DNA of 6,484 nt from Thermoplasmata archaeon (GTDB lineage Archaea; Thermoplasmatota; Thermoplasmata; Lutacidiplasmatales; UBA184): assembly GCA_030044695.1 (NCBI GenBank), contig JASIDM010000089.1, forward strand, positions 1-6,484, given 5' to 3'. Below the pieces are notes generated by a model that saw only the letters and a list, made by a program, of their open reading frames with translations, made no database searches and was not told the origin of the DNA. Shown in pieces: positions 1 to 6,321 of this stretch; within the stretch, counting starts at the first letter, position 1, and each line of letters begins with the position of its first letter. Made by a program: the position numbers and the translations under genes.

Positions 1-1
1 C

Positions 2-178
2 GAGGGACCCGGCCGTTTCGCGGCCAAGTTGGCAGGCAGGAAGATCCGGGCTCCCATCGAAAGGTTGGCAGGCGTGGCGTTCCGGCGCTCCTTCAACGCC
101 GGGTCGCCTCCGACCAGCAGCAGGACCGTGCCCGGCATCGGGGAGGACACGCCGGCGGCTAGGCGAGGGTCGGGATAG
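2..178 (+). CDS. possible C-terminal fragment of an unrecognised protein (partial)
   Basis: An open frame enters from the left edge and stops at TAG 176-178, giving about 58 residues. I do not recognise the product. It is basic and contains two similar short units, KLAGR and RLAGV, encoded by a 10-bp direct repeat (28-37 and 64-73) spaced 36 nt apart, so in frame. G/C-ending codons dominate and G is frequent at first codon positions, which favours this strand. The minus strand is also open here in a frame sharing the same third positions, with possible starts at GTG 148-150 and ATG 136-138 (a readable start such as MPGTVLLLVGGDPALKERR), so the strand is not settled. If real, the gene converges on the beta-helix gene. 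Low confidence. Confidence 0.27.
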   Translation, partial: EGPGRFAAKLAGRKIRAPIERLAGVAFRRSFNAGSPPTSSRTVPGIGEDTPAARRGSG

Positions 179-226
179 CCCCTCGCCGGCCCCGACCGGG
201 CGCGTCGGTCGAGGCCGGAAGAGGTT

Positions 227-258
227 GCCGCCCGACGCCTCCTAGGGCGTCCGGCGGC
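227..258. terminator. strong intergenic hairpin, candidate transcript-end structure
   Basis: A near-perfect inverted repeat: GCCGCC (227-232) pairs with GGCGGC (253-258), and GACGCC (234-239) pairs with GGCGTC (246-251). There is one C-C mismatch (233/252) and a 6-nt loop TCCTAG. It starts 14 nt beyond the stop of the minus-strand beta-helix gene and lies before the stop of the possible left-hand gene, so it sits where two convergent transcripts would end. No T-tract follows on either strand. Archaeal factor-independent termination usually depends on U-runs, so it may instead be a 3'-end stabilising or processing structure. The pairing is seen; the role is inferred. Confidence 0.45.
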
Positions 259-272
259 GGTCGGGGACGATC

Positions 273-1796
273 CTAGGCCCAGTCGACGTCGACGGCGCCT
301 CCCAGGACGCCGACGGTCTCGAGGTCGTTGGAGTCGCCCGAGAACGTGTTCCCGAGGACCGTCAACACCGTCGGGTTGGCGGAGCTCTCCGACGCGCCCT
401 CGATCGCCGCCGTGGGGATCGAGGTGTTCACCGAGCAGGTCAGGTAGGGCGTCTCGGGCCCGGTGTTGGCGTACGGTCCGCACAGGATCTGACCGGCCCC
501 GTTGCTGGCCCGGGACGAGGTCGAGGCCCCGACGATCGAGTTGTGCTCCACGACGAAGTGGCCGGTGTCGACGAGGATGCCCGGGGAGCCCCACGTCGAG
601 GCATCCGCGGCCGCCGAGCTGCTGACGATGTTGTACTCGATCGTCGCGGAATCGTTGCCACCGGGGGCGCCGTTCGTGACGATCCCGTACGCCGCGCTCG
701 ACGTGACGTAGTTGTCCTCGATCGTCACCGCGACCGGCCCCTGGTAGCCGTTGCTCGCGTTGCCATCGTCGTAGAGGTCGATCCCGAACTCGTTGCGGAG
801 GACATGGGTCAGGGTGATCGAGGTTCCCGAGGCCGGGTCATACAGCAGGACGCCCGCGCCCTCGTTGCCGGCGCAGACCGCGTAGGCGCTCTGCCCGGAG
901 CCGGAACAGCCGCCCGAGCCCGTGAAGTCGCCGCTCTGGGAGATCGTTCCGCCGTGGATCGTCGCCTTCGCTCCGAACGCGATCTGGATGCCGTTCTGCG
1001 CGGTGAGGGGCGTCGGGCCGATGCCCGTGACGACGTCGGAGGTGAGCAGGCAGTCCTCCCCCGGATCATCGCAAGTGATCCCGTTCTTGTCGAACGCCGT
1101 CACCGTCGTGGAGACGATGCTGACGGTCCTCGCCGGGGACGGCGCGACCCCCGTGAGGAAGTACCCGTCGTAGGCGTAGATCGCGAGCCCGACCTGGCAG
1201 CCGAACAGGTCGGTCGGGAGCTGGATCCCCGTGACGAGGTCCGACGACGCGGTGCCCGAGGAGTTCTGGAAGTCGATCCCGTAGTAGTTGTCCTCGCAGC
1301 CGTAGCCGGAGAACGTCGACGAGCCGCTGGCGCCGTTGACGCCGATCGACGAGATCGTCACCCCGGTGGTGTTCTCCACCAGGACGATCGCGGCCGCAGG
1401 GCGCAGGCTCGACAGGTTCCCGACGGCGCTCGCGCTGTCGTCGTCGTGGGTGTTGATCACCAGCGGCGACGCGGGGTCCAGCACGGTCCGGGTCGCGCCC
1501 GCTCCCCGGAGCGTCGTGCCCGCATGGGTGATCGTGAGCTGCTCGGGGAACGCTCCCGGACCGACACAGATCGTGCCACCGGGGAACGCCTCGATCGCCA
1601 GCTGGATCGCATCGTCCGCGTCGTTCTCATGGGTGACCGTCACCGAGCACGCGCTCACCGCCGGAGCGAGGCCGACCGCCCCGAGGACTCGGGCGGTGCC
1701 GCCGGGGACCGCGAAGACCCCCAGCGCCATCGCGCCGACCACGGCCACAGCTACGATCGTCGCCCGAACGGCAGCACGTCTGCTCCTCTCTCGCAC
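273..1796 (-). CDS. secreted or membrane-anchored parallel beta-helix (pectin-lyase-fold) protein, cysteine-rich
   Basis: A 507-residue extracytoplasmic right-handed beta-helix protein; its ligand or substrate is unknown. The N-terminus is cationic (RERSRR) followed by a hydrophobic stretch at about residues 10-30, an export signal or anchor. Residues 70-108 carry the usual first-coil pattern of this fold (GGTICVGPGAF, then TTLRGAG). PbH1-like coils follow from about 225 to the end, with recurring Asn-plus-GI spacing (NYVTSSAAYGI, NIVSSS, NSIVGAS, NTFSG), as in asparagine-ladder solenoids. It has ten cysteines (50, 77, 167, 200, 242, 249, 297, 308, 439, 454) forming five sequence-local pairs. 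VSAC at 47-50 resembles a lipobox but lies rather far from the hydrophobic core. I chose GTG 1796 because AGGAG sits 6 nt upstream; an in-frame GTG at 1835 would add 13 residues and lacks such a site. No catalytic residues of pectate lyases are evident, so an adhesin or surface role is as likely as an enzyme. Confidence 0.87.
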   Translation of the reverse strand: MRERSRRAAVRATIVAVAVVGAMALGVFAVPGGTARVLGAVGLAPAVSACSVTVTHENDADDAIQLAIEAFPGGTICVGPGAFPEQLTITHAGTTLRGAGATRTVLDPASPLVINTHDDDSASAVGNLSSLRPAAAIVLVENTTGVTISSIGVNGASGSSTFSGYGCEDNYYGIDFQNSSGTASSDLVTGIQLPTDLFGCQVGLAIYAYDGYFLTGVAPSPARTVSIVSTTVTAFDKNGITCDDPGEDCLLTSDVVTGIGPTPLTAQNGIQIAFGAKATIHGGTISQSGDFTGSGGCSGSGQSAYAVCAGNEGAGVLLYDPASGTSITLTHVLRNEFGIDLYDDGNASNGYQGPVAVTIEDNYVTSSAAYGIVTNGAPGGNDSATIEYNIVSSSAAADASTWGSPGILVDTGHFVVEHNSIVGASTSSRASNGAGQILCGPYANTGPETPYLTCSVNTSIPTAAIEGASESSANPTVLTVLGNTFSGDSNDLETVGVLGGAVDVDWA

Positions 1797-1802
1797 TTGC
1801 TT

Positions 1803-1807
1803 CTCCT
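1803..1807 (-). promoter_or_regulatory. Shine-Dalgarno site deciding the beta-helix protein start
   Basis: AGGAG on the minus strand ends 6 nt before GTG 1796-1794. It fixes the start there rather than at the GTG 39 nt upstream (1835), and places the cationic residues directly before the hydrophobic segment, as expected for an export signal. Confidence 0.6.
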
Positions 1808-1865
1808 GGGATGTCCCGGGGTGCCCCCGCGGCACCGCATCCCGCCGTCTCTGCAGCGCTCCTTG

Positions 1866-1873
1866 TTATTAAA
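1866..1873 (-). promoter_or_regulatory. TATA-box-like promoter element of the beta-helix gene
   Basis: The minus strand reads TTTAATAA within a locally AT-rich island (about 1865-1890) in otherwise very GC-rich DNA. Archaeal TATA boxes lie roughly 25 nt upstream of transcription starts, which predicts a start near 1844 and a leader of about 48 nt to the AGGAG-preceded GTG at 1796. With the 245-nt gap after the VKOR gene, this suggests the beta-helix gene has its own promoter. No clear BRE is visible just upstream of the box. Confidence 0.5.
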
Positions 1874-2041
1874 GGTAAAGTGAGTTTTCATCGATGACGG
1901 GGACTGCCCTCGACGCCCTTCGGTTTCGCGTTCGGGAGTCGCCGGGGTCCCGGATCCTGCCGGGCGCGGCGAAGAATTCCACCCCAACGCCGGCGTTCCA
2001 CGGCCGCCCCCGGGGCTGACGGCGCGGCGCCAGGTCGAGAG

Positions 2042-2545
2042 CTACGGGCGTCGGCTGACCTGCGCTTCGTTCGTCGCCGCCCCGGGCTCGGCCGTCCCCG
2101 CGTCCGCGATCTTCCTCGAGACGCGGAGGGTGAGCCAAATCGCCCCCGCCCAGGCGAGGACGCCGAACGCGTAGGCCGTGGCGCACACCGGACAGAGCGC
2201 GTGGATCTCCGCGAGCTCGACGTAGGCGAAGTACGAGGCGAAGAGGACGCCTCCGGTCGTGAGGGCGAGCAGCCCCTGGTGGTACCGAAGGTCCCGGCGG
2301 TGACGCTCCGCAAGAACGGCCACGACGAGGATCGCCAGGAACCCCGCGATGCCGATCGCGGCGTCGGGAACGCCCAGCGTGCTCGTCCGGCCGCTCGCGT
2401 CCACGGCGGAGCACGAGAAGAAGGCGTTCACCGTGCAACTGGAACGCAGCCCGGCTTCGACGGACTCCAGCCCCGCGTAGATCGAGGCGATCAGCCCGAG
2501 CCCGGCGGCGAGGTAGACGAGCTCCCGGATCGATCGGGTCCGCAT
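2042..2545 (-). CDS. VKOR-family disulfide-bond-forming membrane protein
   Basis: A 167-residue four-helix membrane protein of the vitamin K epoxide reductase family. In prokaryotes these re-oxidise thioredoxin-like partners and pass electrons to quinone, driving disulfide formation outside the membrane. Hydrophobic segments lie at about 9-31, 60-79, 91-112 and 117-141. There are exactly four cysteines: the loop pair C37 and C45 (8 apart) and the active-site C118-P-V-C121 at the start of the last helix. S55/T56 sit where the family's conserved Ser/Thr lies, before a GVP segment. The C-terminal 25 residues are polar and probably cytoplasmic. The ATG at 2545 lies 12 nt after the stop of the upstream DUF929 gene, implying co-transcription and a redox partnership with that thioredoxin-like protein. 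The family call is firm; partner and quinone use are inferred from family knowledge. Confidence 0.92.
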   Translation of the reverse strand: MRTRSIRELVYLAAGLGLIASIYAGLESVEAGLRSSCTVNAFFSCSAVDASGRTSTLGVPDAAIGIAGFLAILVVAVLAERHRRDLRYHQGLLALTTGGVLFASYFAYVELAEIHALCPVCATAYAFGVLAWAGAIWLTLRVSRKIADAGTAEPGAATNEAQVSRRP

Positions 2546-2557
2546 GCGCTCGCTGAC

Positions 2558-3736
2558 CTAGCCGATCGCCGCGAGATCGGTCGAGACCTGTGTCTCGTCG
2601 TCCGGGCTCCAGTGGTACTCCGCGGCGAGCGAGGCGACAGTGTCACCGGACGCCTTGGCCATCCACGCCATCATCCACCAGGTCGCGGAGTCGACCGCGA
2701 GCCACGGCGACCCGGAGGACGCGTTCTCGGCCGCCACGGCTTGGGCGACCGTGTGGTAGCCACCGTTCGCGCCGTTGGCCCAGCCCGACAGGCTCTCCGG
2801 GTCCACCAGCGTGCCGGAGTGGATCGCCTGGCCGTTCACGACGTAGAACGGGATGCCGCCCCCGCTGTACGCGGAAACGTAGGCCGACTGATAGCAGTTC
2901 GCCGTTCCGGGAAGCACGCCGTCGGAGCCGTAGACGTACTCGCTGACCTGGAACGACGCGCTGGAGGAGCTCAGCGAGGTCGAGGCGAGGATCACCTCCG
3001 GGATGTACTGGATCGTCTCGGGCGGTCCGTAGGAGTAGCCGAACGCCGTCCCGCTCACGGATCCGAACTCGGAGAGGGCCTTCCACAGCGCCCAGCTGCT
3101 CGCCGAGCAGTACGGGCACCACGTGGCGCCGTAGAAGAAGACCACCGGCCGGCCGTCGTCCTGCCAGGCCCCGACGTGGTACTCCGTCCAGCCGTCGGGC
3201 TCGGCCGTGCCGGATCCCGAGGGCGGTAGGTACGGACACCCCAGAGCGACCGTGGCGACCAGTCCGATCCCGCCCGCGACGAGGAGGCCGCCAACGATGC
3301 CGGTGATCACCCCGGTACGATAGACCTTCGACCACCGAGGTCCGGCGGTACCGCGCGAGAGAGCGTACAGGAGGAGGACGGCCGCTCCGGCCAGGGCCAG
3401 CGCGAGGTACGGTATCGCCGGAACCAGGAGGCCGACCGGCGAGGGTGCCACGAGCGCCAGCAGGAACCAGACGCCGACCAGCGGGACGAGGACGTAGCCG
3501 ATGCGCGGCAGGGTCCACCGTCGTGCCGTCGCCTCCTTGGCCGCCCGGCCGGTCGCCGCGGCCCGCGCGGGTCCCCGCAAGCCCCTCCGACCGCTGCGGT
3601 GGTAGAGCGCGCGCAACGCCCGGCCAGGGTCCCCAGCGCCCGGGTCGGGATGGAAGTCGACGCTCGGGTCCCGCGCGATGTCGCCCCAGTCCCGCCCCTT
3701 GGACCGGAGCTCGTCGACCCGGTCCCACTGCACCAT
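2558..3736 (-). CDS. DUF929-type membrane-anchored thioredoxin-like protein (CPYC)
   Basis: A 392-residue protein. Residues 1-75 are polar and probably cytoplasmic, starting with a helical, helix-turn-helix-like stretch (VDELRSKGRDWGDIARDP). Membrane segments follow at about 79-97, 101-126 and 142-166. The rest (about 180-392) is an extracytoplasmic thioredoxin-fold domain of the DUF929 type, with the redox site FFYGATWCPYC (C207, C210). IPFYVVNG at 295-302 gives the strand and Pro usually near the cis-Pro loop. All four cysteines (167, 207, 210, 281) lie in the predicted outer part, so C167-C281 could be a structural disulfide. DUF929 proteins are known mainly from archaea. It is followed after 12 nt by the VKOR gene; the likely job is to exchange disulfides between VKOR and exported substrates. 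ATG 3736 is the first start of a conserved-looking N-terminus; no convincing Shine-Dalgarno site precedes it, so a leaderless mRNA is possible. Confidence 0.88.
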   Translation of the reverse strand: MVQWDRVDELRSKGRDWGDIARDPSVDFHPDPGAGDPGRALRALYHRSGRRGLRGPARAAATGRAAKEATARRWTLPRIGYVLVPLVGVWFLLALVAPSPVGLLVPAIPYLALALAGAAVLLLYALSRGTAGPRWSKVYRTGVITGIVGGLLVAGGIGLVATVALGCPYLPPSGSGTAEPDGWTEYHVGAWQDDGRPVVFFYGATWCPYCSASSWALWKALSEFGSVSGTAFGYSYGPPETIQYIPEVILASTSLSSSSASFQVSEYVYGSDGVLPGTANCYQSAYVSAYSGGGIPFYVVNGQAIHSGTLVDPESLSGWANGANGGYHTVAQAVAAENASSGSPWLAVDSATWWMMAWMAKASGDTVASLAAEYHWSPDDETQVSTDLAAIG

Positions 3737-4088
3737 CGCCTCGGCAGACGGGAAAACCGCTCTTGGCGTTTGGCCCCCCAGGGGGTGGGACGCCCTTCAC
3801 CTGGTCGCGGGCGGTGGTGGGTGTTCGCCGAGCCCGGCCGGCGGGGCCGCCGACCGAGCCTGGGCTACGCCGACCGCAACGAGACGGCGGCTCACGACCC
3901 CGCGGGCGGCCCACGACGCGTCTCCGCGCCGCCGCGACGCGGGTGCAGGGGGGAACGAACATCGTCGGGGGTCCGCCGCTCGAAGGACACCGCCTCCCTG
4001 GGAGTGGTGCTCCCCCAGATCGTGAACCCTGCGAACTACTCCCCCCGCACCCTTTTCCCGAGGTCGTCCTCGCCGAGCCCCGGACCCC
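3737..4088. other. 352-nt divergent intergenic region, no gene seen
   Basis: This GC-rich spacer lies between the starts of the DUF929 gene (minus) and the methyltransferase gene (plus), so it should hold both promoters. I see no convincing TATA box for either and no tRNA-like fold. Open frames crossing it are Arg/Pro/Gly-rich and look like non-coding readings. It contains a C-run followed by a G-run (3773-3785), a 6-bp inverted repeat CGCGTC/GACGCG (3917-3922 with 3936-3941) and several G-runs, all expected by chance at this base composition. Confidence 0.6.
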
Positions 4089-4979
4089 ATGCCCGACGAC
4101 CCCGAGAAGCCGGCGCCTCGTGCCGACTCGGACTCGGTGCGCCGCGTCTGGAACGCCAACGCGGGGTTCTGGGACTCCCAGATGGGCGAAGGCAACGAGT
4201 TCCATCTCCGCGTTCTGTTACCCAGCCTGGAGCGGCTGCTCGCCCTGCGCGCCGGCGACCGTGCCCTCGAGATCGCCTGCGGGAACGGGCAGCTCGCCCG
4301 GTGGATGGCTCGCCACGGAGCCTCGGTCGTCGCCACGGACCTGAGCGATCAGCTGATCGAACGGGCGAGGCGCAAGCCCGCGGTCGGTCCCGGTCGCGTC
4401 GACCTCAGGGTCGTCGACGCGTCCGACGAGGCGGCGCTCCGTGCCCTGGGATCGAGGGAGTTCGACGTGGTGGTCTGCAACATGGCGCTCATGGACATGC
4501 CGGAGATCGAACCGTTGGCTCGGGCCCTTCCCGAGCTGCTGGGACCGGGCGGGCGGTTCGTCTTCTCGGTGACGCATCCTTGCTTCAATCGCAGCGACAG
4601 CCCGAGGGTGGCCAGGTGGTCCGACGAGGGAGGGGTCGTCCGCGAGACAGTCGGCCTCGAGATCCGGGCGTACCTCACTCCACGCGCGGTGGAGGGGGTC
4701 GCCGTCCTAGGTCAGCCGCTCGCGCAGTCGTACTTTGAACGCCCGATCGAGCTCCTGCTCGCCCCGTTCCTCCGGGCAGGGCTGGTCCTCGATGCCCTCG
4801 AGGAGCCGACGTTCCCGGCGACCGAGGCCGATCCGGCCTCCCCACCGCGCCCGTGGTTCTCCTGGTCGAGGTCCCTGAGGGAGATCCCTCCCGCCCTCGT
4901 GGCGCGGATGGTTCGGGGAGGGCGGAACCCTCGTCGCGACGGACGGGACGACGACCCACCACATTCACCGGCCCGCTGA
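4089..4979 (+). CDS. class I SAM-dependent methyltransferase
   Basis: A 296-residue soluble enzyme that transfers a methyl group from S-adenosylmethionine; the acceptor cannot be told. An N-terminal helical segment (VRRVWNANAGFWDSQMGEGN, about 18-37) is of the kind seen in small-molecule methyltransferases. Motif I is ALEIACGNGQ (59-68; glycines 65 and 67), the acidic end of strand 2 is D84 (VVATDLS), motif II/III is FDVVVCNMALMDM (125-137), and the post-motif strand is LLGPGGRFVFSVTHPCF (150-166). The variable C-terminal part has FERPIELLLAPFLRAGL then ALEEP (216-240), a layout common in uncharacterised archaeal and bacterial relatives. The last 20 or so residues are charged, Pro/Arg-rich and probably disordered. 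Start ATG 4089 fits the homologous N-terminus. It stands alone, 185 nt before the next plus-strand gene, so context gives no substrate clue. Confidence 0.9.
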   Translation: MPDDPEKPAPRADSDSVRRVWNANAGFWDSQMGEGNEFHLRVLLPSLERLLALRAGDRALEIACGNGQLARWMARHGASVVATDLSDQLIERARRKPAVGPGRVDLRVVDASDEAALRALGSREFDVVVCNMALMDMPEIEPLARALPELLGPGGRFVFSVTHPCFNRSDSPRVARWSDEGGVVRETVGLEIRAYLTPRAVEGVAVLGQPLAQSYFERPIELLLAPFLRAGLVLDALEEPTFPATEADPASPPRPWFSWSRSLREIPPALVARMVRGGRNPRRDGRDDDPPHSPAR

Positions 4980-5164
4980 CGGCGAGCTCCGCATCGAGTC
5001 CCCCGACGCGGGAACGGGAAGGAGGTCTCCTCGAGCTGCCCCGCCTCGGAACCGAACCCGTCCGCCAGCGCGCTCCGGCGTCGGAACTCGTCGGGGCACG
5101 CGGCGGCTCCGCTTGTCGGGGGAGGGTTCAAGTGGAAGGGGGGTGACGCCGCCCCAGGGACCTC

Positions 5165-5791
5165 GTGGCGACCGACCCGCTCCTGGAAGGCCTCCTGATC
5201 TTCGCCGTGGTAGCGGCCCTCCAGCTCCCGGGGAAGTCGAACTTCGCCGTGATTTCGCTCTCGACCCGTTACCCCCATCGGGCCGTCTTTGTCGGAGCGT
5301 CCGTCGGCTTGGCGGCGGCGACGGTCGTCTCCGTGGCGATCGGCTATGGCGCGGAGACGATCCTGGGACCCTACCTGGAGTGGGTGAAGATCGCCGGCGG
5401 GTCGGTGCTGCTCGCCTTCGGGGTTCGAGAACTTCTTTGGGGGCCCGCCGACGCCGTCCGGGCTGCCACCACCTCAGGTCCGGCCGCGCCTTCCCTGGCC
5501 CGCGTCCGCGTTCTCGCGCTGGGGCTCACGTTCCTGCTGGAGATGGGGGACAATACCCAGGTCCTGGCGATCCTATTCGTCGCCTCGACCCACGATGTGG
5601 TCCTGGTGTACCTCGCCGCGACCGCGGCGTTGATCACGATCGCCGCCCTGTCGTCGGCCGGGGCCCGCTACCTCATGCGCCGCATCCCGGAGCCACGGCT
5701 CCGCCTGATCCTTGGCGCGCTCCTGATGATCGTCGGGACGCTGACGATCGTCCTTACGCTCGTTCCGGGGGTGCTGCCGTTCGCGACGTGA
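5165..5791 (+). CDS. TMEM165/GDT1 (UPF0016) family membrane transporter with an altered first motif
   Basis: A 208-residue protein with six predicted helices in two pseudo-repeats of three (roughly 8-28, 39-60, 74-91 and 114-138, 143-163, 180-202), joined by a short Ala/Gly/Pro-rich linker. Known members exchange Mn2+ or Ca2+ for protons and carry two E-x-G-D-(K/R)-(T/S) motifs. The second repeat keeps it as EMGDNT (126-131), with Asn for the basic residue. The first repeat has QLPGKS (20-25), losing both the Glu and the Asp, although the surrounding SLSTRYPHRAVFVGA is a clear family match. Cation transport is therefore uncertain. The start is GTG 5165 with AGGG 5 nt upstream (5156-5159); an in-frame TGA at 5144 rules out a longer protein. 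The 3' end is antisense to the extended HepT-like frame from 5668 to 5791. Confidence 0.88.
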   Translation: MATDPLLEGLLIFAVVAALQLPGKSNFAVISLSTRYPHRAVFVGASVGLAAATVVSVAIGYGAETILGPYLEWVKIAGGSVLLAFGVRELLWGPADAVRAATTSGPAAPSLARVRVLALGLTFLLEMGDNTQVLAILFVASTHDVVLVYLAATAALITIAALSSAGARYLMRRIPEPRLRLILGALLMIVGTLTIVLTLVPGVLPFAT

Positions 5792-6321
5792 GGCGGTCGG
5801 ACTCGTGCGCGCCGCCTCCTCTCGGTGCCACGACGCGAAGGCTTGTCCCGCCAGTGGCCCCCGGTGGCCGATCGCTCCGAGCGGATTCGGGGCTTTCGTC
5901 GCCTCGGGTGGATGCCCGCGGCTGGATCGAACCATGAGGAGCGAAACGAGTTACTTGCGACGGGCCGATCTGGTCGTAAGGTCCGCCCGCGCCCGGGCGA
6001 GGTGGGCCGAATCTTCGCGAGCGCCTCAACGGACTCCCAGACCCGGTGCGGCTCCACCCTCCAGGAGTCGTGCTTCGCGAGGGAGCCGAACCCGCGCATC
6101 TTCCTCCACGGGATGTCCGGATAGCCGCCCCGGGTCGTCGCCGAAACCTTCCCGGCGGCCTCTCCGAGAATCTCGAGCCGGCGAATCGTAGCGTCGAGCG
6201 CGTTCGGGTCGGTGAGGAAGCGTTCCTTCCCCTCGGTAAGGGTCTTCCCGAGCCGCTCCGCCGCCAAGAGCATATCGGCGATCCGAAGCGCGTCTCCCCG
6301 CCGGTCCTCCGTCGCGGTCAC
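5668..6321 (-). CDS. hepT: HepT-like HEPN (DUF86) toxin of a type VII toxin-antitoxin pair, probably frameshifted near its C-terminus
   Basis: HepT proteins are HEPN-fold RNases that pair with MntA nucleotidyltransferases. Residues 1-100 match the family: an N-terminal helix (DALRIADMLLAAERLG), DATIRRLEILGEAAGKVS (43-60), YPDIPWRKMRGFG (67-79) and VEPHRVWESVEA (89-100). The catalytic region reads GSLAKHDSW: H84 is present, but the Arg and Tyr of Rx4HxY are G79 and S86. Family members are usually about 110-145 residues. This frame runs 217 residues, and everything after about 102 is Arg/Pro-rich and unlike the family. In the -1 frame from about 6019 the DNA instead encodes a helical tail starting REDSAHLARARADL and stops at TAA 5951-5953, giving 123 residues, so a one-base deletion or sequencing error is likely. 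The GTG start at 6321 overlaps the upstream mntA stop (GTGA), indicating translational coupling. Confidence 0.8.
   Translation of the reverse strand: MTATEDRRGDALRIADMLLAAERLGKTLTEGKERFLTDPNALDATIRRLEILGEAAGKVSATTRGGYPDIPWRKMRGFGSLAKHDSWRVEPHRVWESVEALAKIRPTSPGRGRTLRPDRPVASNSFRSSWFDPAAGIHPRRRKPRIRSERSATGGHWRDKPSRRGTERRRRARVRPPHVANGSTPGTSVRTIVSVPTIIRSAPRIRRSRGSGMRRMR
6014..6025 (-). other. probable frameshift site in the HepT-like gene
   Basis: On the minus strand GAG GCG CTC GCG encodes E-A-L-A and leads into the anomalous long tail. One extra C (CTC CGC) would give E-A-L-R-E-D-S-A-H-L and end at TAA 5951-5953, a HepT-like length and helix. A TGA in the alternative frame at 6026-6028 requires the switch to lie downstream of it, which bounds the site. 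Whether it is a genuine mutation or an assembly error cannot be told here. Confidence 0.5.

Noticed and set aside
543..1883. Long plus-strand open frame (446 residues) opposite the beta-helix gene
   Set aside because: It is Arg/Ala/Asp-rich with no recognisable domain, while the minus strand has an export signal, beta-helix pattern and a ribosome binding site. It is an antisense shadow of high-GC coding DNA.
1836..2041. Possible small gene between the VKOR and beta-helix genes
   Set aside because: Open frames here are short and Arg/Pro-rich, with no ribosome binding site or recognisable domain; the stretch is better read as 3' spacer plus promoter.
3773..3785. C-run/G-run inverted repeat and G-runs in the divergent gap as a hairpin or G-quadruplex
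   Set aside because: Short, imperfect and expected at this base composition; no promoter or conserved context supports it.
2643..4205. 520-residue minus-strand frame across the DUF929 gene and the divergent gap
   Set aside because: Arg/Gly/Pro-rich and in another frame of the clearly recognisable thioredoxin-like gene.
5019..5026. Perfect AAGGAGGT Shine-Dalgarno sequence between the methyltransferase and transporter genes
   Set aside because: No ATG, GTG or TTG with a credible frame follows at a usable distance, and the transporter start lies about 140 nt away, so it is probably coincidental.
5113..5937. 274-residue plus-strand frame overlapping the TMEM165-like gene
   Set aside because: Compositionally biased shadow; the frame with six membrane helices and EMGD motif is the real one.
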